The notes: a model not told the origin generated them from the sequence alone. A stretch of 64,000 nucleotides of DNA from Puniceibacterium sediminis (GCF_900188035.1 NZ_FZNN01000003.1:186001-250000); one strand, 5' to 3'. Numbered from the stretch's first letter, positions 18,036-27,235 are shown. Numbers and translations: made by a program.

Positions 18036-19631
18036 ATGGCCCCCCGCGTTCTCATTTCCGACAAACTCTCCGACGCCGCCGTTCAGATCTTCCGCGATCG
18101 CGGCATCGAGGTCGATTTCCAGCCTGACCTTGGCAAGGACAAGGACAAGCTTGCCGAAGTCATCGGCCAGTATGACGGCCTTGCCATCCGCAGCGCCACC
18201 AAGGTCACCGAAAAGATCCTTGCCGCCGCCACCAACCTCAAGGTCATTGGCCGCGCGGGCATCGGTGTCGACAACGTCGACAAGGAAGCGGCATCCAAGA
18301 AAGGCGTGATCGTGATGAACACGCCCTTTGGCAACATGATCACCACCGCCGAACACGCCATCGCCATGATGTTCGCCGTTGCCCGCCAGATCCCCGAGGC
18401 GTCAGGCTCGACCCATGCCGGTAAATGGGAAAAGTCCAAGTTCATGGGCGTCGAGCTGACCGGCAAGACGCTTGGCGTCATTGGCGCAGGCAACATCGGT
18501 GGCATCGTCTGTGACCGCGCCCGCGGGCTCAAGATGAAGGTCGTGGCCTATGATCCCTTCCTTGGCCAGGAAAAGGCCGACAAGATGGGTGTCGAAAAGG
18601 TCGAGCTGGAAGAGCTGCTCAAGCGCGCCGATTTCATTACCCTGCACGTGCCGCTGACCGACACAACGAAGAACATCCTGTCCCGCGAGAACCTTCAGAA
18701 AACCAAGAAGGGCGTGCGCATCATCAACTGCGCCCGTGGCGGTCTGGTCGACGAACAGGCGCTGGCGGATCTGCTGACCTCTGGCCACGTCGCCGGTGCG
18801 GCCTTTGACGTCTTTGCCGAAGAACCGGCCAAGGAAAACCCGCTGTTCAACCTGCCCAACGTCGTCTGCACGCCCCACCTTGGTGCCGCAACCACCGAAG
18901 CACAGGAAAACGTCGCCCTTCAGGTGGCTGAACAGATGGCGGACTACCTTCTGACCGGTGCCGTGACCAACGCGCTGAACATGCCGTCGGTGACCGCAGA
19001 AGAGGCCAAGGTCATGGGCCCCTGGATCAAGCTTGCCGACCACCTTGGCGCCTTCATCGGCCAGATGACGGATGAGCCGATCCAGGCAATCAACATCCTT
19101 TACGATGGTACGGTTTCCAACATGAACCTTGCCGCGCTGAACTGTTCGGTCATTGCCGGGATCATGAAACGCGCCAATCCGGATGTTAACATGGTTTCTG
19201 CCCCGGTCATCGCGGCGGAACGCGGGATCAAGATAAGCATCACCAATCAGGCCAAATCGGGTGCCTTTGACGGTTATATCAAGGTGACCGTGGTGACGAA
19301 CAAACGCGAACGTTCCATCGCGGGTACGGTGTTCAGCGATGGCAAGCCGCGCTTTATCCAGATCAAGGGCATCAACATCGACGCCGAGGTCGGTGCGCAC
19401 ATGCTCTATACCACGAACGAGGATGTCCCCGGCATCATCGGTACGCTGGGTATGACCATGGGCGAAAACGGTGTGAACATCGCGAACTTTACCCTCGGCC
19501 GGTCCGCCGCCAAGGGCGAAGCGATTGCCCTTCTCTATGTTGATGACGTGGTACCGGCCGATGTGATTGCCAAGCTGGAAAAAACCGGCCTGTTCCAGCA
19601 GATCAAGCCGCTGGAATTTGACGTCGCCTGA
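18036..19631 (+). CDS. serA: D-3-phosphoglycerate dehydrogenase
   Basis: A 531-residue NAD+-dependent enzyme, the first step of serine synthesis. Domains in order: a split catalytic domain (1-100 and about 285-315), an NAD-binding domain with GVIGAGNIGG near 148, an intervening allosteric substrate-binding domain (about 320-450) and a C-terminal ACT domain (about 455-531) that usually binds serine for feedback inhibition. The catalytic TPHLGAAT carries the active histidine. The length is typical of the long SerA type. It is second gene of the serCA unit and is closed by a strong terminator. Confidence 0.96.
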   Translation: MAPRVLISDKLSDAAVQIFRDRGIEVDFQPDLGKDKDKLAEVIGQYDGLAIRSATKVTEKILAAATNLKVIGRAGIGVDNVDKEAASKKGVIVMNTPFGNMITTAEHAIAMMFAVARQIPEASGSTHAGKWEKSKFMGVELTGKTLGVIGAGNIGGIVCDRARGLKMKVVAYDPFLGQEKADKMGVEKVELEELLKRADFITLHVPLTDTTKNILSRENLQKTKKGVRIINCARGGLVDEQALADLLTSGHVAGAAFDVFAEEPAKENPLFNLPNVVCTPHLGAATTEAQENVALQVAEQMADYLLTGAVTNALNMPSVTAEEAKVMGPWIKLADHLGAFIGQMTDEPIQAINILYDGTVSNMNLAALNCSVIAGIMKRANPDVNMVSAPVIAAERGIKISITNQAKSGAFDGYIKVTVVTNKRERSIAGTVFSDGKPRFIQIKGINIDAEVGAHMLYTTNEDVPGIIGTLGMTMGENGVNIANFTLGRSAAKGEAIALLYVDDVVPADVIAKLEKTGLFQQIKPLEFDVA

Positions 19632-19663
19632 CGGGCCACAGTTCAAACCGGAAAATGAGTTGA

Positions 19664-19695
19664 AAGGCGCGCCGTACCATCGGCGCGCTTTTTTT
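19664..19695 (+). terminator. Rho-independent terminator after serA
   Basis: GCGCGCCG (19667-19674) pairs with CGGCGCGC (19681-19688), then seven T. Confidence 0.92.
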
Positions 19696-19902
19696 CGTTT
19701 GAAATGGCGTGCCGCCGGGGAGCCTCTGCTGCTTTCTGGCTGAGCAATTGCCCAAGACATGGGCGATACGTCATCCGCTGTGCGTTTCCCCAGGCCAATT
19801 AGCCTTTTTCTTACCGATGCCGCTTTTTTGCACAATCAATCCTAAATTGTGTTTACCGTGAGTTCCACGCCACGAGGGGCGCATAAAAACAAGGAGGTTC
19901 CT

Positions 19903-20337
19903 ATGTCCGGAAAAATCGTCGTCGGTTATGACGGCAGCGCTGCGGGTCGGCGTGCGCTCGACTTTGCCTTGGCGCAGGCCAAGGCGCAGGACGCGTCTGT
20001 CCTGATCGCACATGTTCTCGAATGGTCACCCTATTCGTTCCTCACTGCCGAGGAACTGGCAGAGCGGCACAAGCGCCGTAACGAAGAAATGGCGCGTGCG
20101 GAAACCGCCGTTCTGGCCCCGGTCCTGGAAAAGCTCAAGGATTCAGGTGTTCCGGTCGAAACGGTCATCAAATACGGCCATATCGCCGAGAAACTGTCTG
20201 ACATCGCCACCCAGGCAGCCGCGAGCCAACTGGTCGTCGGTCGTGACGGGCAGGGATCGCTGGTCGCGCGGGTCTTCGGTTCGGTTGCGGGCACTCTGGT
20301 CCAGATCGCCAAGGTCCCGACCACCATCGTTCCATGA
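19903..20337 (+). CDS. Universal stress protein (UspA family)
   Basis: A 144-residue cytoplasmic protein with one Usp domain. It opens IVVGYDGS and contains the nucleotide-binding pattern G-2x-G-9x-GS (GRDGQG to FGS, near 118-132), so it is probably an ATP-binding member. A very strong AAGGAGG ribosome site precedes the ATG. Only 42 bases separate it from the symporter gene on the same strand, suggesting one transcript. Usp proteins are often paired with transporters they may regulate, but this is inference here. Confidence 0.92.
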   Translation: MSGKIVVGYDGSAAGRRALDFALAQAKAQDASVLIAHVLEWSPYSFLTAEELAERHKRRNEEMARAETAVLAPVLEKLKDSGVPVETVIKYGHIAEKLSDIATQAAASQLVVGRDGQGSLVARVFGSVAGTLVQIAKVPTTIVP

Positions 20338-20379
20338 TCCATGTGCCTGAACATTAGAAAAAAAGACAGGGATAGTCAT

Positions 20380-21924
20380 ATGCAGACTTACATTCGCACC
20401 GTTCTGGCGGCTCTGGGGGTCACGTTTTTCGGCGCTGCCCCGGCGCTGGCGCAGACGATTGACGAACAGGTGAACGCGCTTTTTGCGTCTTCGACCGGTT
20501 GGTTCGTCAATTTCATCTTCAGCCCCTTCCCGGGCACAAGCTTTCCTTGGATCGTCGGCTGGCTGGTTGTCGCCGCGACGGTCTTTACCTTTTACTTCAA
20601 ATTCGTTCAGTTCCGCTTTTTCGGCCATGCCATCTCGTTGGTCAAAGGCGACTATTCCGATCCGGATGACGCGGGCGAGGTCAGCCACTTTCAGGCGCTG
20701 GCCACCGCTTTGTCGGGCACCGTGGGCCTTGGCAATATCGCCGGTGTTGCGGTTGCCATTGGCATTGGCGGCCCGGGCGCGACCTTCTGGATGATCCTCG
20801 CGGGTCTGATGGGCATGGCGTCCAAGTTCACCGAATGTACGCTGGGCGTGAAATACCGCAATGAATACCCGGACGGCACCGTTTCGGGCGGCCCGATGTA
20901 CTACCTGACCAAGGGTTTTGCCGAACGCGGCACACCGGGTGGCAAGGTGCTCGCGGTTCTGTTCTCGATCTTCTGTATCCTCGGCGCGTTGGGCGGCGGC
21001 AACATGTTCCAGGCCAATCAGGCCCATGCACAGCTGACCAACGTTCTGGGCGACTATCCGGGCTGGATCACTGGCGTGATCTTTGCGGGTATCGTCTTTG
21101 CGGTGATCATCGGCGGTCTGAAATCCATCGCGCAGGTGACGGAAAAGGTCGTGCCGATCATGGGCGTGCTTTATGTCGGCACGGCGCTGGTCATCCTGCT
21201 GATGAACTTTGGCCAGATCGGCTGGGCCTTTGGTCAGATCTTTGACGGTGCCTTTACCGGGCTTGGCGTCGCTGGCGGCATGGTCGGCGCGCTGATCCAG
21301 GGCTTCAAGCGGGCAGCCTTCTCGAACGAGGCGGGCGTCGGCTCTGCGGCCATCGCCCACTCGGCGGTGCGCACCAAGGAACCGATCACCGAAGGCTTTG
21401 TATCGCTGCTCGAGCCCCTGATTGACACGGTGGTGATCTGCACCATGACCGCTCTGGTGATCATCATCACCGGTCAGCTTGTGTCGGATCCGGAAACCGG
21501 TCTTTACCTGTTGAACGATGCCGGTACGGCGATCAAGACCGTTGGCGACAACTCCGGTGTGGCGCTGACCTCTGCGGCCTTCTCGTCCTCCATCGGCGGG
21601 TTCAAGTACATCCTCGCGATTGCGGTGATCCTGTTCGCCTTCTCGACGATGATCTCCTGGTCCTACTACGGCCTCAAGGCCTGGACCTACCTGTTCGGCG
21701 AAGGCAAGACCAAGGAACTGGTGTTCAAGGTCATCTTCTGCATCTTCGTCGTCATCGGCGCAGCGGCCAGCCTTGGCCCGGTTATCGACTTCTCGGATGC
21801 GGCGATCTTTGCGATGGCAGTGGTCAACATCATCGGCCTCTACTTCCTGATGCCGATCGTGCTGAAGGAGCTGAACAGCTATTCCGCCCGTCTGAAGTCC
21901 GGCGAGATCAAGAAGTTCGTCTGA
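20380..21924 (+). CDS. Alanine/glycine:cation symporter (AGCS family)
   Basis: A 514-residue inner-membrane protein with about eleven helices that imports alanine or glycine with Na+ or H+. Signature segments include GTVGLGNIAGVAVAIGIGGPG near 115 and SNEAGVGSAAIAHSA near 315. The N-terminus carries a signal-peptide-like stretch ending APALAQ before the first domain, as in many proteobacterial AGCS proteins. I chose ATG 20380; an in-frame ATG at 20341 would add 13 polar residues. It follows the usp gene closely. A perfect 13-bp terminator stem lies 23 bases after the stop. Confidence 0.92.
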   Translation: MQTYIRTVLAALGVTFFGAAPALAQTIDEQVNALFASSTGWFVNFIFSPFPGTSFPWIVGWLVVAATVFTFYFKFVQFRFFGHAISLVKGDYSDPDDAGEVSHFQALATALSGTVGLGNIAGVAVAIGIGGPGATFWMILAGLMGMASKFTECTLGVKYRNEYPDGTVSGGPMYYLTKGFAERGTPGGKVLAVLFSIFCILGALGGGNMFQANQAHAQLTNVLGDYPGWITGVIFAGIVFAVIIGGLKSIAQVTEKVVPIMGVLYVGTALVILLMNFGQIGWAFGQIFDGAFTGLGVAGGMVGALIQGFKRAAFSNEAGVGSAAIAHSAVRTKEPITEGFVSLLEPLIDTVVICTMTALVIIITGQLVSDPETGLYLLNDAGTAIKTVGDNSGVALTSAAFSSSIGGFKYILAIAVILFAFSTMISWSYYGLKAWTYLFGEGKTKELVFKVIFCIFVVIGAAASLGPVIDFSDAAIFAMAVVNIIGLYFLMPIVLKELNSYSARLKSGEIKKFV

Positions 21925-21947
21925 TCCATTTCTGAAACCAGCAACGC

Positions 21948-21975
21948 AAAAGGGCCGGGATTTCCCGGCCCTTTT
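21948..21975 (+). terminator. Rho-independent terminator after the AGCS gene
   Basis: AAAAGGGCCGGGA pairs perfectly with TCCCGGCCCTTTT around a two-base centre. Confidence 0.93.
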
Positions 21976-22003
21976 CATTAGTGCGTTACGTTTCCGGGCG
22001 CCT

Positions 22004-22167
22004 TGCCCGGAATCAAGCCAAAGGCGCCGGGCAGCGCCTGCCCGTCCGGCGGGCTGGCGCTTGGGTGGCATCAGCAAATAGCTAATAAGGACGAATGACC
22101 CAGCGGATATAAAGCGCGCCGCTAATCTGTTGCTGCGCCATCCCACGGGCAGACGCAGCCCGGCTCC
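22004..22167 (+). repeat. Dispersed intergenic element, copy C (about 164 bp)
   Basis: Its left end has TTGCCCGGAATCAAG then GCCGGGCAGCGCCTG, and its right end reads CAGACGCAGCCCGGCTCC. It shares with copy B the internal ATAAAGCGCGCCG stretch and matches copy B along its length. It fills most of the gap between two convergent genes and contains no reading frame I can support. Confidence 0.7.
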
Positions 22168-22183
22168 GTCTGCAGTGCCGACA

Positions 22184-22225
22184 TGTCCGCAAAGCGCCAG
22201 AGTCGCCCCTAACGCTTTGCGGACA
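22184..22225. repeat. Perfect 13-bp inverted repeat, 16-base spacer
   Basis: TGTCCGCAAAGCG (22184-22196) is exactly complementary to CGCTTTGCGGACA (22213-22225). It lies just beyond the stop of the NCS2 permease. It has no T run in that direction, so it may be a 3' stabilising stem rather than a classical terminator. Confidence 0.75.
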
Positions 22226-22232
22226 CTCCGTA

Positions 22233-23582
22233 TCAGTCCAGATCTTCCGGCAGCAGCAGGTTCAGCACGATGGACAGCGTCGCCGCAGGCAGCAGACCGC
22301 TGGTCAGCAGGATCTGCAGCGTCTTGGGCAGGTGCTGCAACGCGCTCGGTTCCAGCTGAAGACCCAGACCCACCGACAGCGACACGGCAAAGATCACCAT
22401 GTTGCGGCGGTTCCAGACCACTTCGGACAGCATGTTGATGCCGGCCGCGCAGACCATGCCGAACATCACGACAACACCGCCGCCCAGCACGTTGATCGGC
22501 ACCGTGGACACCGCCGCGCCAACCTTGGGAACAAGGCCGCAGACAATCAGGAACAGCGCGCCGATGGTCACCACATGGCGGCTCATTACACCAGTCATCG
22601 AGATCAGGCCGACGTTCTGCGAAAACGATGTGTTGGGCAGGCCGCCGAACACGCCGGCAACCGCCGTACCCAGACCGTCAGCAAAGGTCGCGCCAGAGAT
22701 TTCCTTGTCAGTTGCCTCGCGACCGGCACCGCCCTTGGTGATGCCAGAGACGTCACCGACCGTTTCGATGGCCGAAATGACGGCCATGAAACACATGCCG
22801 ACGATGATGGCGACATTGAACTCCATCCCCCAGCGGAACGGGTTGGGCAGGGCAAAGCTCGCCGCGCGGCTGATATTGCCAAAGTTCACCTGACCCATGG
22901 ACAGCGCCACAAGGTAACCGGCGACCAGACCCACCAGAACCGCCGAAACCGACAGCAGCCCCTTGGTAAAGAACTTGATCCCCAGCGTCACGACGATGAC
23001 GACAAGCGCGGGGAACCACATCGAAAGGGTGCCGAACTCAGGCTTGCCCATCAGCGGAACGCCGCCCGCCGCATACTGGATGCCGACCCGCACAAGCGCG
23101 AGGCCGATCATCAGCACGATAAGGCCGGTCACCAGCGGCGGCAGCGCAAAACGGATGCGCCCCACGAATGTACCCAGGAAGAAGTGGAATATGCCACCGA
23201 TGACAACCCCGGTCATGAGGCCAGCCATGCCCGCCACGCCCTGACCCGCAACGGCGGGGATCATGATCGGCAGAAAGGCAAAGCTTGTCCCCTGCACGAT
23301 GGGCAGACGCGCGCCGATCGGGCCAAAGCCGATGGTCTGGAACAGCGTCGCGATACCGGCAAACAGCATCGACATCTGGATCATGTAGATCAGGTTCGGA
23401 AAGTCCGGGCTGTTCGAGCCAAAGCCGAAACCGGCCGCACCCGCGACGATGATCGCCGGGGTCACGTTGCTGGCGAACATCGCCATCACATGCTGGATGC
23501 CCAGCGGTACGGCCTTGGCCAGCGGGGGGGTGTAATTGGGATCGGCGAGTTGCGCCGGGCTCCCGATGCTTGCGTCAGTCAT
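22233..23582 (-). CDS. NCS2-family nucleobase permease, probably urate/xanthine
   Basis: A 449-residue inner-membrane protein with about 12-14 helices of the nucleobase:cation symporter-2 family. The NCS2 signature is present as QNVGLISMTGVMSRH near residue 320. Proteins of this kind bring in xanthine, urate or uracil with protons. The immediately upstream genes on the same strand degrade allantoin, and hiuH faces them, so urate or xanthine is the most likely cargo; uracil specificity is less likely. It is the last gene of the cluster's minus-strand run. Confidence 0.9.
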   Translation of the reverse strand: MTDASIGSPAQLADPNYTPPLAKAVPLGIQHVMAMFASNVTPAIIVAGAAGFGFGSNSPDFPNLIYMIQMSMLFAGIATLFQTIGFGPIGARLPIVQGTSFAFLPIMIPAVAGQGVAGMAGLMTGVVIGGIFHFFLGTFVGRIRFALPPLVTGLIVLMIGLALVRVGIQYAAGGVPLMGKPEFGTLSMWFPALVVIVVTLGIKFFTKGLLSVSAVLVGLVAGYLVALSMGQVNFGNISRAASFALPNPFRWGMEFNVAIIVGMCFMAVISAIETVGDVSGITKGGAGREATDKEISGATFADGLGTAVAGVFGGLPNTSFSQNVGLISMTGVMSRHVVTIGALFLIVCGLVPKVGAAVSTVPINVLGGGVVVMFGMVCAAGINMLSEVVWNRRNMVIFAVSLSVGLGLQLEPSALQHLPKTLQILLTSGLLPAATLSIVLNLLLPEDLD

Positions 23583-23666
23583 GGTCGTATGTCCCTTGTC
23601 AGTCAGATGTTTGAGTTGTGGAATGCGCCTCTTGCCGGACGCTTTTGAAATGGGGTTTGCCGCGCC

Positions 23667-24158
23667 TCAGGCAGCGGGCAGGGTGATGATAACCGGCTCT
23701 TTCAGCGGATATTCTTGCAGGTTCGGCGTGTCCCCGATCCTGTCGATGACAGCAAACAGGCCCGGGCCATGCAGCGGTGTCAACACGCCATGCCAGGTGC
23801 CGCGATGCAGGTTCACGCCCTGTCCCGGCGATGCGACAAAAGCGTGCAGCGCACCGGGAGTCGGGCCGTCTTCGGCGACGATCACCAGCCATGGATTTTC
23901 ATGCATCGGCACAAAGGCCTGGCTGCCCTCGGGATGCCGCTCAACCAGATCGCAGGTATAGGGCAGGGCGCGCGGCTGGGCGCTGAATATGCTGATCCCG
24001 GCGCGTCCCCCGCCGCCGAAATCAAGGCGCGCACGGTCGTGAAAACGCCCGCAAAGCCCCGCGTTGATCATCTTGTCAGGCGCGCCTGATGCATCAAGCA
24101 CGTCGCCATAGGGGGCAAAGGCCGCAGCGGTCAGCGGTTGGGCGATCAACTGCGTCAT
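23667..24158 (-). CDS. allA: Ureidoglycolate lyase
   Basis: A 163-residue cytoplasmic enzyme splitting (S)-ureidoglycolate into glyoxylate and urea, the end of allantoin breakdown. It has the AllA beta-barrel signature LHRGTWHGVL near residue 117 and the usual size of 160-170 residues. It lies 58 bases after the ureidoglycine aminohydrolase gene, which makes its substrate. The glyoxylate produced can enter central metabolism; the urea needs a urease or urea amidolyase not seen in the window. Confidence 0.93.
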   Translation of the reverse strand: MTQLIAQPLTAAAFAPYGDVLDASGAPDKMINAGLCGRFHDRARLDFGGGGRAGISIFSAQPRALPYTCDLVERHPEGSQAFVPMHENPWLVIVAEDGPTPGALHAFVASPGQGVNLHRGTWHGVLTPLHGPGLFAVIDRIGDTPNLQEYPLKEPVIITLPAA

Positions 24159-24216
24159 TCAGGCGTTTCCACCATCCTACGGACTCCGCGCGGACAATTT
24201 GCAGGCAGATGACCCA

Positions 24217-25029
24217 TCAAAGCGTCAGCGCCGGGTGGCGGTTGACGTCCTTGTATAGCAGGTAGCGGAACGGCTCATCCCCCGTCGCTTCGCAGGCCTG
24301 CGGGCAGAAGGCGCGCAGCCACATGAAATCGCCGGGGCCGACATCGACCCAGTCCTGATTTAGCAGGTAACGCGCCGTGCCCTGCAACACATACAGCCCG
24401 TGTTCCATCACATGGGTTTCGGCAAAGGGGATGCGCCCGCCCGGCTGAAAGGTCACGATATTGGCGTGCATGTCATGGCGCAGATCACCCGGATCGACAA
24501 AACGGGTCGTGGCCCATTTGTCGGTATTGGGCATCATTGTGGGGGCAACGGCGCGGTCCGAGGTGACAAAGGTTTCCGGCGTGTCGAGCCCCGGCGCCGG
24601 GGTGAACCGCTTGCGAATCCAGTGAAACTGCAGCGGGGTCTGGCCGGGGTTGGTCAACTGCCAGATGGCACCCGGCGCGATATAGGCATAACCGCCGTCG
24701 CTGAGCGCGTGATCCAGCCCGTCGATCTTCAGGTGCATCTCGCCGCTGGTCACAAACAGCACAGCCTGCGCGCCGCTGTCAGGCTCGGGCCTGTCCGACC
24801 CGCCGCCCGGCGCCACCTCGACCGCGTATTGCGCGAATGTTTCGGCAAACCCGGTCAGGGGCCGCGCAAGGATCCAGGCGCGGGTACCGGTCCAGCCGGG
24901 CAGGGCGCTGGTCACGATATCGCGCTGGGTGATCGCGGGGATGAACGCATAGGCCGTGGTGAACACCGCGCGGCCCACTGGACTCACGGATTGGTCGGGC
25001 AGACCGCCGGGGGGAAAGGCATATGTCAA
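24217..25029 (-). CDS. (S)-ureidoglycine aminohydrolase (bicupin)
   Basis: A 270-residue enzyme releasing ammonia from (S)-ureidoglycine to give ureidoglycolate. Two cupin domains are visible, about 50-130 and 180-265. The second contains the Mn2+-binding pattern ETHVMEHGLYVLQG near residue 210. Length and order match E. coli AllE (YlbA) and plant UGAH. Its start overlaps the stop of the PuuE-UraD fusion by four bases, so the two are translationally coupled. Confidence 0.92.
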   Translation of the reverse strand: MTYAFPPGGLPDQSVSPVGRAVFTTAYAFIPAITQRDIVTSALPGWTGTRAWILARPLTGFAETFAQYAVEVAPGGGSDRPEPDSGAQAVLFVTSGEMHLKIDGLDHALSDGGYAYIAPGAIWQLTNPGQTPLQFHWIRKRFTPAPGLDTPETFVTSDRAVAPTMMPNTDKWATTRFVDPGDLRHDMHANIVTFQPGGRIPFAETHVMEHGLYVLQGTARYLLNQDWVDVGPGDFMWLRAFCPQACEATGDEPFRYLLYKDVNRHPALTL

Positions 25030-26438
25030 AGCAGGGTCTCCAGCCGCAGGCGGGCGATGCGTTCGACCTGGGCACAGGCCTCGGCAAACTCGGTTTCGGT
25101 GTCGTTGCTCACGCGGCGCTCAAAGGCTGACAGGATCGTCGCCTTTGTGTTGTCGCGCACCGCGATGATGAAGGGAAATCCGTGCCGGGCGACATAGGCG
25201 TCGTTCAGCTCGGTGAACCTTGTCCGTTCCGCATCCGTCAGCGCATCAAGGCCCGCGCTCGCCTGCTCTTCGGTCGACTCAGCCGTCAGCCGCTTTGCCG
25301 CCGCAAGCTTGCCCGCCAGATCCGGGTGCGCCTTCAGCACGCCCAGCCGTTCGGCGTCAGAGGCTGACCGGAACATCCGCGCCAAGGCGTTTGCCAGCCC
25401 TGCCGCACTGTCATGGGCCGGACCCAACTCAAGCCCATGCGCACGTTCGGCGATCCACGGCGAATGCTCGTAAATACCGCCATAGCGCGCGACAAACGTC
25501 TCCTGATCCAACTCGCTGGGCCGTTCGCGCGTCACCGGAGGGTGGGTTTCGGCCCAATGCCGGGCGATGTCGATGCGGCGCGGGCACCAGACGTCATCGA
25601 ACCCCTGAATGTAGTCGATGAACCGCTTGAGCCCGGCCAACTTGCCCGGACGCCCGATCAGGCGGCAGTGCAGCCCGATGCTCATCATCTTGGGCGCGCC
25701 ATCGGTGCCTTCGGCGTACAGCACGTCAAAAGCGTCTTTCAGATACTGATAGAACTGTTCGCCGGTGATATAGCCGGGTGCCGTGGCAAACCGCATGTCG
25801 TTCGCCTCAAGCGTATAGGGGATGATCAGCTGATCGCGCCCGCCGATCCGCGCCCAGTAGGGCAGGTCGTCATCATAGGTGTCGCTGATGTAATCCAGCG
25901 CGCCCGTTTCCGCCACCAGCCGCACGGTGTTGACCGAACAGCGCCCGGTGTACCAGCCCTTGGGCGGTGTCCCGACCACCTCGGTGTGCAGGCGGATCGC
26001 CTCGGCAATCGCCGCGCGCTCTTCTTCCTCGGGCATGTCGCGGTGTTCGACCCATCTCAGACCGTGCGATGCGATCTCCCACCCCGCGTCCGTCATCGCC
26101 TCGACCTGCTCGGGGCTGCGGGCAAGCGCCGAGGCGACGCCGTAGATCGTCACCGGGATATCCGCGCCGGTGAACAGCCGGTGCAGCCGCCAGAACCCGG
26201 CCCGCGCGCCGTAATCATAGATCGATTCCATGTTCCAGTGGCGCTGCCCCGGCCATGGTGCGGCCCCGGCGATGTCGGACAGGAATGCTTCGGATGCGGC
26301 ATCGCCATGCAGGATGTTGTTCTCGCCGCCCTCTTCGTAGTTCACAACGAACTGGACGGCGACCTTGGCCTGGCCGGGCCAATCCGCCTTTGGCGGCGTC
26401 GCTCCATAGCCTGTCATGTCGCGCGGATATCTTTGCAT
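25026..26438 (-). CDS. Fusion of allantoinase PuuE and OHCU decarboxylase UraD
   Basis: A 470-residue two-domain enzyme. Residues 1-300 are a PuuE-type allantoinase of the polysaccharide-deacetylase fold (RYPRDMTGYG at the start, NYEEGGENN near 33, SHGLRW near 124), which hydrolyses allantoin to allantoate. Residues about 305-470 are UraD, which decarboxylates OHCU to (S)-allantoin; the catalytic HPDL is at 371-374, with the STEEQ and FPFIIAVRDN blocks after it. The two steps are consecutive, so the fusion makes one protein for OHCU to allantoate. Such fusions are known in proteobacteria. It heads the minus-strand operon and faces hiuH. Confidence 0.93.
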   Translation of the reverse strand: MQRYPRDMTGYGATPPKADWPGQAKVAVQFVVNYEEGGENNILHGDAASEAFLSDIAGAAPWPGQRHWNMESIYDYGARAGFWRLHRLFTGADIPVTIYGVASALARSPEQVEAMTDAGWEIASHGLRWVEHRDMPEEEERAAIAEAIRLHTEVVGTPPKGWYTGRCSVNTVRLVAETGALDYISDTYDDDLPYWARIGGRDQLIIPYTLEANDMRFATAPGYITGEQFYQYLKDAFDVLYAEGTDGAPKMMSIGLHCRLIGRPGKLAGLKRFIDYIQGFDDVWCPRRIDIARHWAETHPPVTRERPSELDQETFVARYGGIYEHSPWIAERAHGLELGPAHDSAAGLANALARMFRSASDAERLGVLKAHPDLAGKLAAAKRLTAESTEEQASAGLDALTDAERTRFTELNDAYVARHGFPFIIAVRDNTKATILSAFERRVSNDTETEFAEACAQVERIARLRLETLL

Positions 26439-26558
26439 CCTGCACCCCCTCTTGTTTGACCTTCAGTCATAACGCACAAATCGCCCCGGTATTTTCAATA
26501 TTTTCCGAAAGGACTTTCAGGGCTGCGCAGATGTGGCGGATCGCTTAGCCTTGCGGCA

Positions 26559-26572
26559 GAATTGCGCAATTC
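26559..26572. promoter_or_regulatory. Perfect 14-bp palindrome in the puuE/hiuH divergent promoter
   Basis: GAATTGC followed directly by its complement GCAATTC, 20 bases before the hiuH ATG. The position between divergent urate-pathway genes makes it a candidate operator, but I recognise no specific regulator and none is encoded next to the cluster. Confidence 0.45.
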
Positions 26573-26592
26573 GCCCCAGACAGGAGCATGTC

Positions 26593-26952
26593 ATGTCCAA
26601 CGGTTACCTTACCACCCATGTCCTTGATACCGCCCGGGGGATGCCGGCGCAGGGCATCACCATCGCGCTCTATCGCGTCAGCGGCAATTCCCACAAAAAG
26701 ATCGCCGAGGCGGTGACCAATTCCGACGGGCGCACCGATGCACCGATCCTGCCTGTCGGCAAGATGACCGCCGGGACCTACGAGCTGATCTTTGACTGCG
26801 CCTCCTATCTTGACGCCAGCGGTGCCGCGCCGGAAGAACCCCGGTTCCTCAGCACCATCCCGATCCGCTTTGGCATTTCGGACGCTGAGGCGCATTACCA
26901 CGTGCCGCTGCTGCTCTCGCCCTTTGGCTATTCCACGTACCGGGGGAGCTGA
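26593..26952 (+). CDS. hiuH: 5-hydroxyisourate hydrolase
   Basis: A 119-residue transthyretin-related enzyme that hydrolyses 5-hydroxyisourate to OHCU, the substrate of the neighbouring UraD domain. The diagnostic C-terminal tetrapeptide YRGS, the N-terminal THVLDTARG with catalytic H9, and HYHVPLLLSP near 97 are all present. There is no signal peptide, so it is cytoplasmic. CAGGAG precedes the ATG. It is transcribed divergently from the rest of the urate cluster across a 154-base promoter region. Confidence 0.95.
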   Translation: MSNGYLTTHVLDTARGMPAQGITIALYRVSGNSHKKIAEAVTNSDGRTDAPILPVGKMTAGTYELIFDCASYLDASGAAPEEPRFLSTIPIRFGISDAEAHYHVPLLLSPFGYSTYRGS

Positions 26953-26996
26953 GCGGTCAACGCTTTTCGCTCTCCAAATGCCTCCGAAGAGCAGAC

Positions 26997-27165
26997 CAGC
27001 CCGGAATCAAGGCACGCAGTGCCGCCGGGCAGCGCCCGACCGCCCATATGGGCGGGTGCTTTGGTGACGTCAGTATGAGGTTCATCTGGACGGCGGGGCT
27101 GAGAGATAAAGCGCGCCGTTCAGCCGTTATATGCGCCCACCCGCGGTCAGGCGCTGCCGGGCTCC
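26997..27165 (+). repeat. Dispersed intergenic element, copy B (about 169 bp)
   Basis: The best-preserved copy. The left part reads CAGCCCGGAATCAAGGC, then GTGCCGCCGGGCAGCGCC, an inner stem CCGCCCATATGGGCGG, and CTTTGGTGACG. The right part ends GGTCAGGCGCTGCCGGGC. Left GCCGGGCAGCGCC and right GGCGCTGCCGGGC can pair. It lies between hiuH and smpB. Confidence 0.75.
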
Positions 27166-27235
27166 TGTTGCGCTCCACCCCAAAGCCCCTATCTGTGATG
27201 GACACACCATCCACCCTTAGGTATCACCCGCGCTC

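Noticed and set aside
20143-22146. 667-residue open frame on the minus strand
   Set aside because: It is antisense to the usp and symporter genes, which have clear families; composition is charged and repetitive, typical of a shadow.
26439-26592. Sigma-54 promoter in the puuE/hiuH region
   Set aside because: A TGGC...GC-like pair exists but the GG-to-GC spacing is one base off the consensus.
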